Shown: positions 7,288-16,484, counted from the first letter of the stretch. The stretch is DNA of 42,896 bases from an alpha proteobacterium AAP38 (GCA_001296005.1 LJHR01000013.1:1-42896); one strand, 5' to 3'. Program-made: numbers and translations. The notes: a model not told the origin generated them from the sequence alone.

Positions 7288-8529
7288 CTAAGCCGCCTGT
7301 TCAGCGTCAATCACCGCCTTCAGTTCCACCGCCGGGTCGGCGGCGCGTGCGCTGTCGATCTGCCTGCCGCCGGTGATCAGGGCCTTGGCCTGGATGAAAT
7401 CACGGGCATTGTTCAGGCAGTCAATCGCGATCAACCGCCCGCCGCGCAGATACAGGACGGAAAAGCCGGCGGCGGCGGCATCGCCGCGCACCAGCACGTG
7501 ATCATACTCCATGGCCAGACCCACGGCCTGCATCTTCACATCATACTGGTCGGACCAGAACCAGGGCAGGGCGGCATAGGGCTTTTCCAGGCCCAGCAGC
7601 GTGTCCGCCGCCACCTTGCCCTGATCGACCGCGTTCTGCACCGATTCCAGACGGATGGCCCGGCCCGCAAAGCCATTGGGATGCAGGGCGCAATCGCCGA
7701 TGGCAAGGATATGCGGGTCTGGCGTCCGGCACAGCGCATCCACCACCACCCCGTTGGGGCAGGGCAGGCCGGCCAGCGCCAGCGGTTCGACATTGGGGAT
7801 GATGCCGATACCGACAATCACGATATCGGCGGGAATCGTGGTGCCATCGGACAGTTCCACCGCCGTCACCCGGCCCTCACCCCGCAGGGCCGATACCTGG
7901 GCCGACAGGCGGATATCCACCCCGTGACGGCGATGCAGCCCGGCATAGAAGGCGGAGACGGGCGGAGAGGTGACACGGGCCAGCAGCCGTTCCTGCGCCT
8001 CCAGCACCGTCACCTCATGGCCGAGCGCGCGCAGCACCGCCGCCGTTTCCAGGCCGATATAGCCGCCGCCCACGATCACCACGCGCGCGCCCGGCACAAG
8101 ATCGGCCTTCAGCGCGTCGATATCGGCGATGGTGCGGATGGCATGCACGCCGGCCAGATCGGCCCCCGCACAGGACAGGCGCCGGGGCCGTCCGCCCGTG
8201 GCCCAGACCAGCTTGCCATATCCGATGTTTGCGCCATCCTCCAAGCTCAGGGATTGTGCCGCCCGGTCCACCGCCGTAACGCGCCGACCGGTCAGCAGAC
8301 TGACCTGTTTCTCCTGCCAATATTCCGGTTTGCGCAGGGCCAGACGTGCCGCGTCACGCTTGCCGGCCAGATATTCCTTGGACAGGGGCGGGCGTTCATA
8401 GGGGGCGGCGTCCTCATCCCCGATTAGGGCGATGGACCCGGCAAAGCCACCCTGGCGCAGCGACTGCGCGCATTGCGCCGCCGCCTGTCCGGCCCCGGCG
8501 ATGACGATATCGTAGTCGGTCTGGCCCAT
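7288..8529 (-). CDS. FAD-dependent ferredoxin/rubredoxin reductase
   Basis: A 413-residue NAD(P)H-dependent flavoprotein of the class I oxygenase-coupled type (similar in layout to BphA4, putidaredoxin reductase and ThcD). It has an N-terminal FAD site (IAGAGQAAAQC), the PYERPPLSKEYL signature, a second Rossmann motif for NAD(P)H (VIVGGGYIGLETAAVL, 151-166) and the late FAD motif ILAIGDCA. Start 8529 has AAAGGA nine bases upstream. It is the only obvious reductase in the window, so it is the likely electron entry point for the three Rieske oxygenases through the ferredoxins at 31100 and 32376. Confidence 0.92.
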   Translation of the reverse strand: MGQTDYDIVIAGAGQAAAQCAQSLRQGGFAGSIALIGDEDAAPYERPPLSKEYLAGKRDAARLALRKPEYWQEKQVSLLTGRRVTAVDRAAQSLSLEDGANIGYGKLVWATGGRPRRLSCAGADLAGVHAIRTIADIDALKADLVPGARVVIVGGGYIGLETAAVLRALGHEVTVLEAQERLLARVTSPPVSAFYAGLHRRHGVDIRLSAQVSALRGEGRVTAVELSDGTTIPADIVIVGIGIIPNVEPLALAGLPCPNGVVVDALCRTPDPHILAIGDCALHPNGFAGRAIRLESVQNAVDQGKVAADTLLGLEKPYAALPWFWSDQYDVKMQAVGLAMEYDHVLVRGDAAAAGFSVLYLRGGRLIAIDCLNNARDFIQAKALITGGRQIDSARAADPAVELKAVIDAEQAA

Positions 8530-8625
8530 GGCAACGGTCCTTTGCAAGAAGGCGCAGCTGTCCCGTTCCCGACCACGAGGGGCGGCGGGATCAGGGGCCA
8601 GCGGTATAGGGAATGCGCGCGGGCC

Positions 8626-9297
8626 TTATTCCGCCGCGCGCTGCCCGGTCAGGGAGATATATTCAGCGAAGATATCGCCCTGGATCGTCGTATGCTGACG
8701 CAGACGGCGATAGGCGATTTCGGGATCGCCCTGCTGCACCGCCTCCATGATGGCGGCATGGTCACGCAGGTTTTCCTCTGCCCGGCCCGGGTAGTTCAGC
8801 TGATAGCGGCGGTAGGGAACAAGCTGCAGGGCCAGCTTGTCGGTCATTTCCACCAGCACGTCATTATGGCTGCCCCAGACCAGCAGCTGATGGAACTTGC
8901 GGCTGGCCGCGTAATACTCGTCCTGGCGGCCGGCATTATAATGGTCTTCGGACTGCTTATGCACCTCAGCCAGCTTGGCCTTCTCTTCCGGCGACATGCG
9001 GCGTGCCGACAGCTTGGCGCACAGGCCCTCCAGCTCCGACATGACCTCAAACATATGGATCATGCGGCGGATATCCATGCTGGCCACCACCGCCCCTTGG
9101 CGAGGCCGCTTTTCCACCAGCCCGGATTCCACCAGTTGCAGCACCGCCTCGCGCACAGGCGTGCGGGAAACGCCGAACCGGGTGGCGATGGCTTCCTCGT
9201 CCAGGCGTGAACCGGGACGCAGGCGTCCCATGAAAATGTCCTGTTCCAGGGACACACGCACATGTTCGGCATGCGTTACGTGTGTGGGCTTGTTCAT
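8626..9297 (-). CDS. GntR-family transcriptional regulator, FCD (FadR/VanR) subfamily
   Basis: A 223-residue regulator. Residues 10-75 are the winged helix (DIFMGRLRPGSRLDEEAIATR, FGVSRTPVREAVLQLVESGLV). Residues 80-215 are an FCD ligand-binding domain with metal-binding-type His residues (FHQLLVWGSHN, RDHAAIMEAV, RLRQHTTI). The ribosome site is GGAGGATGG just before ATG 9297. Members usually repress catabolic operons and release DNA when a pathway acid or CoA ester binds. Next to a TonB receptor and the oxygenase cluster, it is the best candidate for the protein that reads the GYATAC motifs of this region. That role is inferred. Confidence 0.92.
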   Translation of the reverse strand: MNKPTHVTHAEHVRVSLEQDIFMGRLRPGSRLDEEAIATRFGVSRTPVREAVLQLVESGLVEKRPRQGAVVASMDIRRMIHMFEVMSELEGLCAKLSARRMSPEEKAKLAEVHKQSEDHYNAGRQDEYYAASRKFHQLLVWGSHNDVLVEMTDKLALQLVPYRRYQLNYPGRAEENLRDHAAIMEAVQQGDPEIAYRRLRQHTTIQGDIFAEYISLTGQRAAE

Positions 9298-9786
9298 CCA
9301 TCCTCCGCCGCGCGGCACCCGCGCTTGGCCATTCCGCCTCTGCCGATGCCGCCGCCATCGCAACCCGTACAGGGCGCCATCCCTGTCATGTATCGGTCAT
9401 GGACGACGACAAGTCAAGCCGTCGCAGCGGTTCTTGAATACGGATAAGCCACTCTGTGCATACTTTGTCGACGTGCCGACCGCGGGATACCAACGCGGGG
9501 CGACGGGAGGGAGCGGACAAAACAGGCGGATTTCCAGGGCCTTCGGCGTGGCCGTCAGCGGAACGCCAAACTTCCTGCACCGTCGCACAATTTCTCACTT
9601 CGTATACATTGCGCGGCGTTAAAAAATATTATACAGTCCGAACCGTATTCAGAAAATGCCCGCCCCGAACGTCTGTGGCGGGACCTTGTATCCGGCGATG
9701 CCGCCGGAATTCCCAGAATGATCCGCCGTGAATGCGGATGACAGGAAAAGAGCCGCCGAAGCGCGGCGATCAGGGAGGATAAGTCG
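9298..9786. promoter_or_regulatory. divergent control region between GntR regulator and TonB receptor
   Basis: This 489-base gap separates the two divergently transcribed genes. It contains GCATAC at 9458-9463, GTATAC at 9602-9607, TTATAC at 9629-9634 and GTATTC at 9645-9650. The first and last sites of the 9602-9650 group are centred 43 bases apart, about four helical turns. An AT-rich run at 9621-9634 is the probable receptor promoter. No coding frame in the gap looks real. Confidence 0.45.
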
Positions 9787-12225
9787 ATGTCACGGAGATA
9801 CCGTGTGGCAGGGCTGGGCGTGTGCGCCAGCGCGTTCGCCATGCTTGCAACCATGCCCGCCGCTATCGCGCAGCAGGCCCCCGCTTCCAGCACTGAGGTG
9901 GCACAGGCCGCCCCGGCGCAGGCCATCGGTCTGGATGAGATCGTGGTGACGGCCAACCGCCGGCAGAGCAACCTGCAGGAAACGCCGGTGGCCGTTTCGG
10001 CCTTCACCCCGGCCATGTTCGACGCGGCCCCGCCCAAGGATCTGGGCGATATCGCGGCCTATGTGCCCAACTTCTCCGCCGCGCGCGTCACCGGCTTCAA
10101 CGCTGCCTCCTTCGCCATGCGCGGCGTGGGGCAGGTGGACATCATCGTCTATTCGGAGGCGCCCGTAGGCGTGATGCTGGACGATTTCGTGATGCCCAGT
10201 GTGCAGAGCCAGCTTCTGGACACGTTCGACGTGGAGCGGGTGGAAGTGCTGCGCGGGCCCCAGGGCACGCTGTTCGGCAAGAACACGACCGGCGGTGTCG
10301 TCACCGTATACACGAAGAAGCCATCCCTGACTGATCAGGCCGGCGAAGTACAGTTCACCGCCGGCAGCTTCGGCACGCGGGCGGCCAAGGCATCCGTGAA
10401 CCTGCCGCTGGTGGAGGACAAGCTGGGCGTGCGTCTGGTCGCCGCCTATAACAAGTCCGACGGCTATTACAAGAACGGCGCCTGCTACGGCCCCGTGCCC
10501 GGCAGCAATGCGCGCGGCTGCGGCGATGGGTCAAAGCTGGGTGGCGAAGATATTTTCAATGGCCGCGCCAAGGTACTGTGGAAGCCGGCGGAAAATGTCG
10601 AGGCCTTGTTCCAGGTGGAACGCGTGCGCGACAATTCCGACAGCGTGCCCGTTGTCAACACCACGCCCTCGGACAGCCGCTGGGCCTTCTATAATCTGGG
10701 CTTCAGCCAGGATGCCGGCGACCCGCTGGACCATGCCGGCATCACCAACCGCGATGACAGCCTGCTGAACATGTCGGACGGGCATCAGGTGGATGTCGAC
10801 GGCTATTACAGCACCATCAACTGGGATGCCGACAAGGTCACGCTGACCTCCGTCACCGGTTGGCGCAAGCAATATTCCCAGTTGCCCAGCACCTATACGG
10901 GTGAGGTCGGCCCCATCTCTCTGTTCGATGCCAACCGCACCGACCTGCGCAAGACCTTCCAGCAGGAATTCCGCATGGCGTCCAACTGGGACGGCCCGGT
11001 GCAGATGGTGGCCGGTGGCTTCTATCAAAAGAATGATGTGAATTTCTGCGTGGCGCAGATCCTGGGCTTCCTGGATCTGTTCGGGACCACATTGCCCTTC
11101 GGCACCTTCAACAACAACCCGCAGGTCCTGTGCAACCAGGAACGTCAGAAGGCCTATGCCGCCTATGGCGACGTCACCTGGGCGGTCAATGACAAGCTGA
11201 CCTTGATCGGTGGTGCCCGCTGGACCAAGGAGAAGAAGGCCTGGGCCGGGCGCAATCAGGTGTTCGTGCAGGCCCTGTCCGGCACCTTCGACCCGAATTT
11301 CACCTGGAATAAGCTGGGCAAGCTTCTGAACGCCGGTGATTTCAACAAGTATCCGACCGGCGTGGTGCGCGACAGCGAGACCTGGTCGGAACCCACCTGG
11401 CGGGCCAGCGCGTCCTACAAGGTCACCGACGATCTGATGGCCTATGCCACCTATTCGCGCGGCTTCCGCTCGGGCGCCTATAATGACCAGACCGGCACCA
11501 CCGGCGTGGCTATCCCGGCCCTGGCCGCCCGCCCGACCAATCCGGAACTGGCAGACAGCTATGAAGCCGGTATCAAGACCGACTTCCTGGACAACCGCGC
11601 CCGCCTGAACGCCACGGCGTTCTACGTGAATTATAAGGACATGCAGCGCGGCCTGGTCGCCACCCTGACCAACTCCTTTGGTCAGCAGGTGCAGGAAACC
11701 CGCTTCTTCAACGCCGGTGAGGCGACCGTGAAGGGGCTGGAACTGGAAGGCAGCATCCTGCCGACCGAAGGCTTGGAAATCCGCGGTGTTCTGGGCTACC
11801 TGGACGCCAAGTATGACAAGTTCGAAGCCGATACCGATTTCGACGGCGACATCGATATCGACTTCTCCAACCGCCCCCTGAACCGTGCGCCGAAATGGCA
11901 ATGGACGCTGGACGCTACCTACACGATGGATCTGGCCGACAAGGGCGAAATCCTGTTCAACGGCGCCATCCAGTTCGAGGATGAAAACGGCTATGTCTAT
12001 TCCGATGTCAGCCCGGAATTTGACAGCAAGCTGGTCAAGAAGACCCTGCTGAATGCCGCCATCACCTGGCACGATGCCGACGGCCGCTACACGGTCCAGG
12101 CCGTGGGCCGCAACCTGACCGACAAGCGCTACAACACCGCCACCAACGTGGTAGGCTCGCTCTGGACCTTCTCCACCTACGGCCCGCCCCGCTATTACGG
12201 CCTGACCCTGGGGGCGAAGTTCTAA
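9787..12225 (+). CDS. TonB-dependent receptor (no STN domain)
   Basis: An 812-residue outer-membrane receptor. It has a signal peptide (about 1-28), a TonB box (GLDEIVVTANRR, 48-59), a plug domain (LGDIAAYVPNF, FAMRGVGQVD, VERVEVLRGPQGTLFGKNTT, GGVVTVYTKKP) and a barrel ending LTLGAKF. It is of the type often found in sphingomonads and relatives for aromatic, terpenoid or polyketide substrates. The ribosome site is GGGAGGATAAG. Lacking an STN domain, it does not signal through FecR. It is divergent from the GntR regulator, fitting a role as importer of the substrate of the cluster; the substrate is unknown. Confidence 0.92.
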   Translation: MSRRYRVAGLGVCASAFAMLATMPAAIAQQAPASSTEVAQAAPAQAIGLDEIVVTANRRQSNLQETPVAVSAFTPAMFDAAPPKDLGDIAAYVPNFSAARVTGFNAASFAMRGVGQVDIIVYSEAPVGVMLDDFVMPSVQSQLLDTFDVERVEVLRGPQGTLFGKNTTGGVVTVYTKKPSLTDQAGEVQFTAGSFGTRAAKASVNLPLVEDKLGVRLVAAYNKSDGYYKNGACYGPVPGSNARGCGDGSKLGGEDIFNGRAKVLWKPAENVEALFQVERVRDNSDSVPVVNTTPSDSRWAFYNLGFSQDAGDPLDHAGITNRDDSLLNMSDGHQVDVDGYYSTINWDADKVTLTSVTGWRKQYSQLPSTYTGEVGPISLFDANRTDLRKTFQQEFRMASNWDGPVQMVAGGFYQKNDVNFCVAQILGFLDLFGTTLPFGTFNNNPQVLCNQERQKAYAAYGDVTWAVNDKLTLIGGARWTKEKKAWAGRNQVFVQALSGTFDPNFTWNKLGKLLNAGDFNKYPTGVVRDSETWSEPTWRASASYKVTDDLMAYATYSRGFRSGAYNDQTGTTGVAIPALAARPTNPELADSYEAGIKTDFLDNRARLNATAFYVNYKDMQRGLVATLTNSFGQQVQETRFFNAGEATVKGLELEGSILPTEGLEIRGVLGYLDAKYDKFEADTDFDGDIDIDFSNRPLNRAPKWQWTLDATYTMDLADKGEILFNGAIQFEDENGYVYSDVSPEFDSKLVKKTLLNAAITWHDADGRYTVQAVGRNLTDKRYNTATNVVGSLWTFSTYGPPRYYGLTLGAKF

Positions 12226-12265
12226 GGTTTCCCCCCTCGAAGCGTGAACTCCCGAGAGGCGACCT

Positions 12266-12299
12266 GGGGGCCGGTGCAAACCGGCCCCCTTTTTCTTTT
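12266..12299 (+). terminator. rho-independent terminator after the TonB receptor
   Basis: A perfect 10-bp stem (GGGGGCCGGT / ACCGGCCCCC) with a GCAA loop at 12266-12289 is followed by TTTTTCTTTT. It lies 40 bases after the receptor stop, a textbook intrinsic terminator. Confidence 0.9.
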
Positions 12300-12346
12300 G
12301 GCATGGATGACCCATAATGACCAATGTAGTCATGATGGAGGGGGCC

Positions 12347-12514
12347 ATGCGGGAGGTACAGCTGCGCGACGCCAAGGCTGGGCTGTCGGCGTTGGTTGAC
12401 GCGGATCAGCGCGACCATACCCCCTCATTTGCGCGGATGTTGATGTCCTGTTCGATAGATGCCGACGACCTGCCGTCACGCCAACCAGGGCCAGCGCGTG
12501 AAATCATTTTTTGA
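12347..12514 (+). pseudogene. Phd/YefM-type antitoxin remnant with internal deletion
   Basis: The N-terminus MREVQLRDAKAGLSALVD is the typical DNA-binding start of Phd/YefM antitoxins. The C-terminus (PSFARMLMSCS...DDLPSRQPGPAREI) matches how such antitoxins end. The middle is missing: the product is 55 residues instead of the usual 80-95, joined at about residue 18-25. The ribosome site is intact (GGAGGGGGCC). No toxin (PIN or RelE) frame follows. I read it as a decayed toxin-antitoxin pair that lost the toxin and the antitoxin core. Confidence 0.6.
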
Positions 12515-12592
12515 AGTAGGTAGAACGATTTTTCGCAAGCACCAATGTTGCCGCTGGGTGCTGTCGAGAATAATCTCAGTTTGAGAATATTC

Positions 12593-12712
12593 GCCTCCCC
12601 GGCGCAGGCCGGGGCCCAGGGGCCACAAGCTGCGCCCCTTCCACCTGCCTCTTTTTCGGCAGTACCACCGTCGAACCTTTGGCCCTTGGGCCCCGGCCTG
12701 CGCCGGGGAGGC
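12593..12712. repeat. palindromic repeat, family 2
   Basis: The 33-base arms 12593-12625 and 12680-12712 are inverted copies with one mismatch (start GCCTCCCCGGCGCAGGCCGG). They surround a 54-base centre. The element lies between the antitoxin remnant and the 3' end of the SDR gene, in an otherwise empty gap (12515-12775). It resembles family 1 in design but not in sequence. Confidence 0.8.
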
Positions 12713-12775
12713 AGTTTATTGGTCGCGGGCCGCCGATTCAGATAGCTTACGGAACAGCTATAGCCGCCGCTGACC

Positions 12776-13636
12776 TCACACCACGTTGAAATGCTCCGGC
12801 ACGCCGCCGGGCCAGACGGTGCCCCACATCTGCATGCCGCCATCAATGGTCAGCATCTCGCCGGTAATGAACTTGCCCGACGGGGCGACCAGATAAACGA
12901 CACCCTCGGCCACGTCCCAGGCATTGCCCATGCGGCGCATCGGGTTGGTATCGGCAAAGCGCGCCGTGGCTTCTGGCGGATAGACGTTGAAGCCTTCGGT
13001 GGCCACCGTGCCCGGCGCCACGCAATTGACCCGGATATTCAGCGGCGCCCATTCGGTGGCCACCGTCTTCGACAGATAGATCACGCCGGCGCGTGCCGCA
13101 CAGGTATGGGCCGCCTGCGGCATGCCGCGTTCGACATAGGCCACAATATTGACGATGGACCCCGCCTCGCCCCGGTCGCGCCAACGCTTTGCGGCGGCCT
13201 GCATCATGTGCCAGGTGCCGTTCAGGTTGGTGTCGATGACGGCGTTCCAGCCCTTCTTGGAAAAGTCGATGGCCGCCTGCGGGAACTGCCCGCCGCCATT
13301 ATTCACAACATGGTCGATACGCCCAAATTCGGCGATGGTCCGGTCCATCAGCGCATCCACCTGTTCGGGGTCGCGGATGGTCATGGGCATGATGGCGATG
13401 TCGCGGCCCAGATGCCGGCGGATGCCGTCACGCGTCTCGGCCAGCTTCTCCTCCCGCCGGCCACAGATCATGACCTTGGCCCCTAAGCGGGTGAACAGAT
13501 AGGCCATGGCCCGGCCCATGCCGCTGCCGCCACCCGACAGCACCACCACCTGATCCTGCAAAAGATCGCTGCGATAGACGGTGGGCAGGGCGGCAAGCTG
13601 CTCGTCGCTGAAGCCCCATTGTCTGGTTTCGGTCAT
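12776..13636 (-). CDS. short-chain dehydrogenase/reductase, enoyl-CoA / dienoyl-CoA reductase type
   Basis: A 286-residue SDR with a glycine-rich NAD(P) site GGGSGMG (35-41) and the NNGGGQFPQAAIDFSKKGW motif, as in peroxisomal trans-2-enoyl-CoA reductase. The usual catalytic Tyr of YxxxK is absent; the site reads HTCAARAGVIYLSK, as in 2,4-dienoyl-CoA and trans-2-enoyl-CoA reductases. This fits reduction of a CoA-linked double bond rather than of an alcohol. It ends the operon with the thiolase and HMGS-like genes, 3 bases after the thiolase stop. Confidence 0.88.
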   Translation of the reverse strand: MTETRQWGFSDEQLAALPTVYRSDLLQDQVVVLSGGGSGMGRAMAYLFTRLGAKVMICGRREEKLAETRDGIRRHLGRDIAIMPMTIRDPEQVDALMDRTIAEFGRIDHVVNNGGGQFPQAAIDFSKKGWNAVIDTNLNGTWHMMQAAAKRWRDRGEAGSIVNIVAYVERGMPQAAHTCAARAGVIYLSKTVATEWAPLNIRVNCVAPGTVATEGFNVYPPEATARFADTNPMRRMGNAWDVAEGVVYLVAPSGKFITGEMLTIDGGMQMWGTVWPGGVPEHFNVV

Positions 13637-13639
13637 GGC

Positions 13640-14842
13640 TTACCCCTCCAGCCGCCCGATGATGGCGACCGATGTGATGTTGCGGTTGGGAAGGCCGCCC
13701 AGATTGTGGGTCAGGCCCAGGCGCGGGTCCGGTAGTTGCCGTTCGCCCGCGCGCCCTTGAAGCTGCAAGTAAATCTCGTAAACCATGCGCAGGCCCGTGG
13801 CCCCGATCGGGTGGCCGAAACATTTCAGGCCGCCATCGATCTGACAGGGGATCTTGCCATCGCGGTCAAAGAACCCGTCCATCACGTCGCGCACGGCCCC
13901 GCCTTCGGGCGACAGGCCCAGATCCTCCATCACCACCAGTTCGGTGACGGAGAAACAATCATGCACCTCGATCAGCGACAACTCTGCCCGGGGGTCCTGG
14001 ATCCCCGCCTCCTCATAGGCGCGCTTGGCCGCGATGCGGGTGGTCAGGGTATAGGACCCGTCCCAGGACCCGTGCGCCAGTTCCACCCCGTTGCTGGGCG
14101 CCAGCTGCAGCGCCTTCACCGTCACCGGATTATGCTTGCCCAGCGACCGGGCAATCTCTGGCGTGGTGACGATGGCACAGGCCGCCCCGTCCGACACGCC
14201 GGCACAGTCAAACAGGCCCAGCGGATAGGCCACCATGCGGGCATCCAGCACCTGTTGCTCGGTGATGGGATTGCGCAGATGCGCCTTGGGGTTCAGGGCG
14301 CCGTTGGCGTGGCTTTTCACCGAGATATGGGCCATGGCGCGTTTCAGGTCGGCCATGTCCGTCCGCGTGCGCGCCGCATAGGCGGCCCCCAACTGGGCAA
14401 AGCCGCCGGGCGCCGTATTCTGCGGCAGCCACAGATCCTCAAACGTGCCCTTGGTGCGTTCCGGCAGGCCGCCAAAGCCGGTATCCTTCAGCTTTTCCAC
14501 GCCCATGGCGATGGCGATATCGCACGCCCCTGCCGCCACCGCATAGACGGCGCCGCGCAGCGCCTCCGTGCCCGTCGCGCACAAATTCTCCACCCGTGTC
14601 ACAGGGATGTTGGGCAGGCGCAAAGCCATGGACAAAGGCAGGGCCGATTTGCCCACGCTCTGTTCATCAAAGAACACGCCCATCCATCCGGCCTGGATGT
14701 CGGATTTGTCGATGCCGGCATCCTTGATACATTCCTGGAACGCCTCCAGCATCAGATCGTCGGGCCCGGCATCCCAGCGTTCGCCGAACCGCGAACAGCC
14801 CATGCCGATGATCGCCACCTTGTCGCGGATACCCTTGGCCAT
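13640..14842 (-). CDS. thiolase-family protein (SCP-x / acetyl-CoA acetyltransferase type)
   Basis: A 400-residue thiolase of the SCP-x/DUF35-partnered group. The nucleophile Cys88 lies in ENLCATGTEALRG, and conserved His residues lie in EVHDCFSV and GHPIGATGLRM. The end, THNLGGLPNRN, lacks the second Cys of degradative thiolases, as usual for the SCP-x branch. It starts 2 bases before the end of the HMGS-like/DUF35 gene, so the two are coupled. Proteins of this type cleave 3-oxoacyl-CoA, or act as retro-aldolases with a DUF35 partner as in steroid side-chain degradation. Because the Cys is present, thiolysis is more likely. Confidence 0.9.
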   Translation of the reverse strand: MAKGIRDKVAIIGMGCSRFGERWDAGPDDLMLEAFQECIKDAGIDKSDIQAGWMGVFFDEQSVGKSALPLSMALRLPNIPVTRVENLCATGTEALRGAVYAVAAGACDIAIAMGVEKLKDTGFGGLPERTKGTFEDLWLPQNTAPGGFAQLGAAYAARTRTDMADLKRAMAHISVKSHANGALNPKAHLRNPITEQQVLDARMVAYPLGLFDCAGVSDGAACAIVTTPEIARSLGKHNPVTVKALQLAPSNGVELAHGSWDGSYTLTTRIAAKRAYEEAGIQDPRAELSLIEVHDCFSVTELVVMEDLGLSPEGGAVRDVMDGFFDRDGKIPCQIDGGLKCFGHPIGATGLRMVYEIYLQLQGRAGERQLPDPRLGLTHNLGGLPNRNITSVAIIGRLEG

Positions 14843-14844
14843 GA

Positions 14845-16296
14845 TCAGGCCCCTCCCTGCGGTGTGGCTTTCCAGAAATACCGGCGGAAGCCGCGCTTCT
14901 CGTCATCATCCTTCAGGCGGAAGACAAGGCGGACGGGCAGGCCGACCGACAGCTGTCCCGCCTGGATATCGGTGAATTCCATCATGACATTGGCGCCATT
15001 GGCGAACTGCACATTGCCATAGGCCAGCGGCGGGCAGGGGGTGAAGCCCAGCCAATCCTCGGTAAATGTCTTCACCACCGCCGCTTCATCGGCCAGCCGG
15101 ACGGGTGTCTGCGTATCGATGGCCCCACAGGCCGGGTTCACACAGGCGCGGGTACGCGGGAACTGCACACAGCCGCACGAACCACAGCGCCCGCCCGTTA
15201 ATCCATTGACCATGTCGCGCTTGCGATAGGCCACGGTATGGGCCGTGCGCTTGTCATGTTCGGCCCGCATGCCGAAATGGATATCGACCATGCCAGAGAA
15301 CGACATGTGCTTCAGATACCGATCCTCCGCCTGCCGCCGCGACAGCCAACCCGCAACCCCCGTGGCAGGGATGAAATCGGCCAGCGCCTTGGTGGTGCGC
15401 AGAAGGATGGCATCCGCCCCCTGCCCATACCCGACCAGCAGGATGACCCGCCCCGGCTGCGTGCGGCCCAGGATATCGGCCAGCATCAACAGCGCATGCG
15501 CCGCACCCGTATCGCCCACGGTGCCGGCCAGCGGATCAACCACGCTGTCGGGCCGCATTCCCAGCTTGGCGGCAAGGGTCGCCTGTATCTTGGCCATGGT
15601 GCCGGGCAGGATGAAATGGTCCACCTGATCGGCGCTAATCCCCGCCTTGGATAGTGCGCCTTTCACGGCAACGGGCACGATCTTCAGATAGCCCTCATCG
15701 CGCGCCCACCGTTCCTCCAGAACGTAATCGGCGGCTTCCCCCGCGGCCCGGTAATGGTCCACCAGATCGCGGAAGATGCTGTGCCCGCCCAGGAATTCGG
15801 CGATGACCCCCGGCCCGGACCCGACGGTCACGGCGGCGGCACCATGGCCATAGGTAAAATCCTGCACCGAACCCGGCCGCGCCAGCCGCCGGTCGGCGGC
15901 GGTCAGCAAACTGGTGCCCGTCTGTTCCAGTGCGGACAGAAGCGCGCTGGTCCCGGCCCGCAAACTGCCCGTGGCATCCGCAGGGCGCGTGCCCCCATCA
16001 AGACCCAACGCGTCGATGATCAGGCCCGCATTCGACCTGTCCTGAAAGGGCAGGGTAGTGGAGGCAAAGACCAGCCGGTCGGGCGACAACGCACGGGCGG
16101 CCAGCAGATCGCGCGCCGCCTCCACCGCCATGGTCAGGCTGTCCTCATCCCAATTGGCGACGGCGCGTTCGCCCTTGCCCTGGGCCGCCAAATTGGGGTC
16201 CAGCCAGTCAAGGGCCGCCGCCATCGCCTTGCGCGACAGTCGCAGCCGGGGGATGTAGGCGCCGAAGCCGGTGATGCCGGTGGGGGATTGGGTCAC
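14845..16296 (-). CDS. HMG-CoA-synthase-like protein fused to a DUF35 zinc-ribbon/OB domain
   Basis: A 483-residue two-part protein. Residues 1 to about 340 have the thiolase fold of the HMG-CoA synthase family (ITGFGAYIPRLRLSR, LVFASTTLPFQDRSNAGLI). Residues from about 365 form a zinc ribbon (CGSCG, ACVNPAC) and an OB-fold (DUF35). The expected nucleophile is missing: the motif reads SLRAGTSALL, with Leu112 where active homologues have Cys. It may therefore be structural or a CoA-ester presenting partner of the adjacent thiolase. GTG start at 16296, with AAAGG upstream. Confidence 0.85.
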   Translation of the reverse strand: MTQSPTGITGFGAYIPRLRLSRKAMAAALDWLDPNLAAQGKGERAVANWDEDSLTMAVEAARDLLAARALSPDRLVFASTTLPFQDRSNAGLIIDALGLDGGTRPADATGSLRAGTSALLSALEQTGTSLLTAADRRLARPGSVQDFTYGHGAAAVTVGSGPGVIAEFLGGHSIFRDLVDHYRAAGEAADYVLEERWARDEGYLKIVPVAVKGALSKAGISADQVDHFILPGTMAKIQATLAAKLGMRPDSVVDPLAGTVGDTGAAHALLMLADILGRTQPGRVILLVGYGQGADAILLRTTKALADFIPATGVAGWLSRRQAEDRYLKHMSFSGMVDIHFGMRAEHDKRTAHTVAYRKRDMVNGLTGGRCGSCGCVQFPRTRACVNPACGAIDTQTPVRLADEAAVVKTFTEDWLGFTPCPPLAYGNVQFANGANVMMEFTDIQAGQLSVGLPVRLVFRLKDDDEKRGFRRYFWKATPQGGA

Positions 16297-16330
16297 TTGG
16301 ATGGACCTTTCTGAAATGACAAGCGGTGCT

Positions 16331-16466
16331 CCCTCACCCTCCCGGGCCTTACGGCCCAGGCCCCTCCCTCTCCCGCGAAGCGGGCGAGGGGCTTGAATTT
16401 CACCCCTCGCCCACGAAGGTGGGAGAGGGAGGGGCCCATCGCTGCCAAGCGATGGGAGGGTGAGGG
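16331..16466. repeat. palindromic dispersed repeat, family 1, copy B
   Basis: Same outer arms (CCCTCACCCTCCC / GGGAGGGTGAGGG) and inner arms as copy A. It fills the gap between the HMGS-like gene and the Rieske oxygenase stop at 16485. The outer-stem spacer differs from other copies but is itself complementary within the stem. Confidence 0.85.
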
Positions 16467-16484
16467 CCCAACGCCTCAGAAAAA

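Noticed and set aside
10531-12375. Long open frame antisense to the second TonB receptor
   Set aside because: Same cause: composition of a shadow frame, with no recognisable domain and no start signal, and it crosses the terminator.
12776-13636. SDR 1 as a broken enzyme because it lacks the YxxxK tyrosine
   Set aside because: The HTCAARAGV pattern is normal for dienoyl- and enoyl-CoA reductase-type SDRs, so the loss is a family feature.
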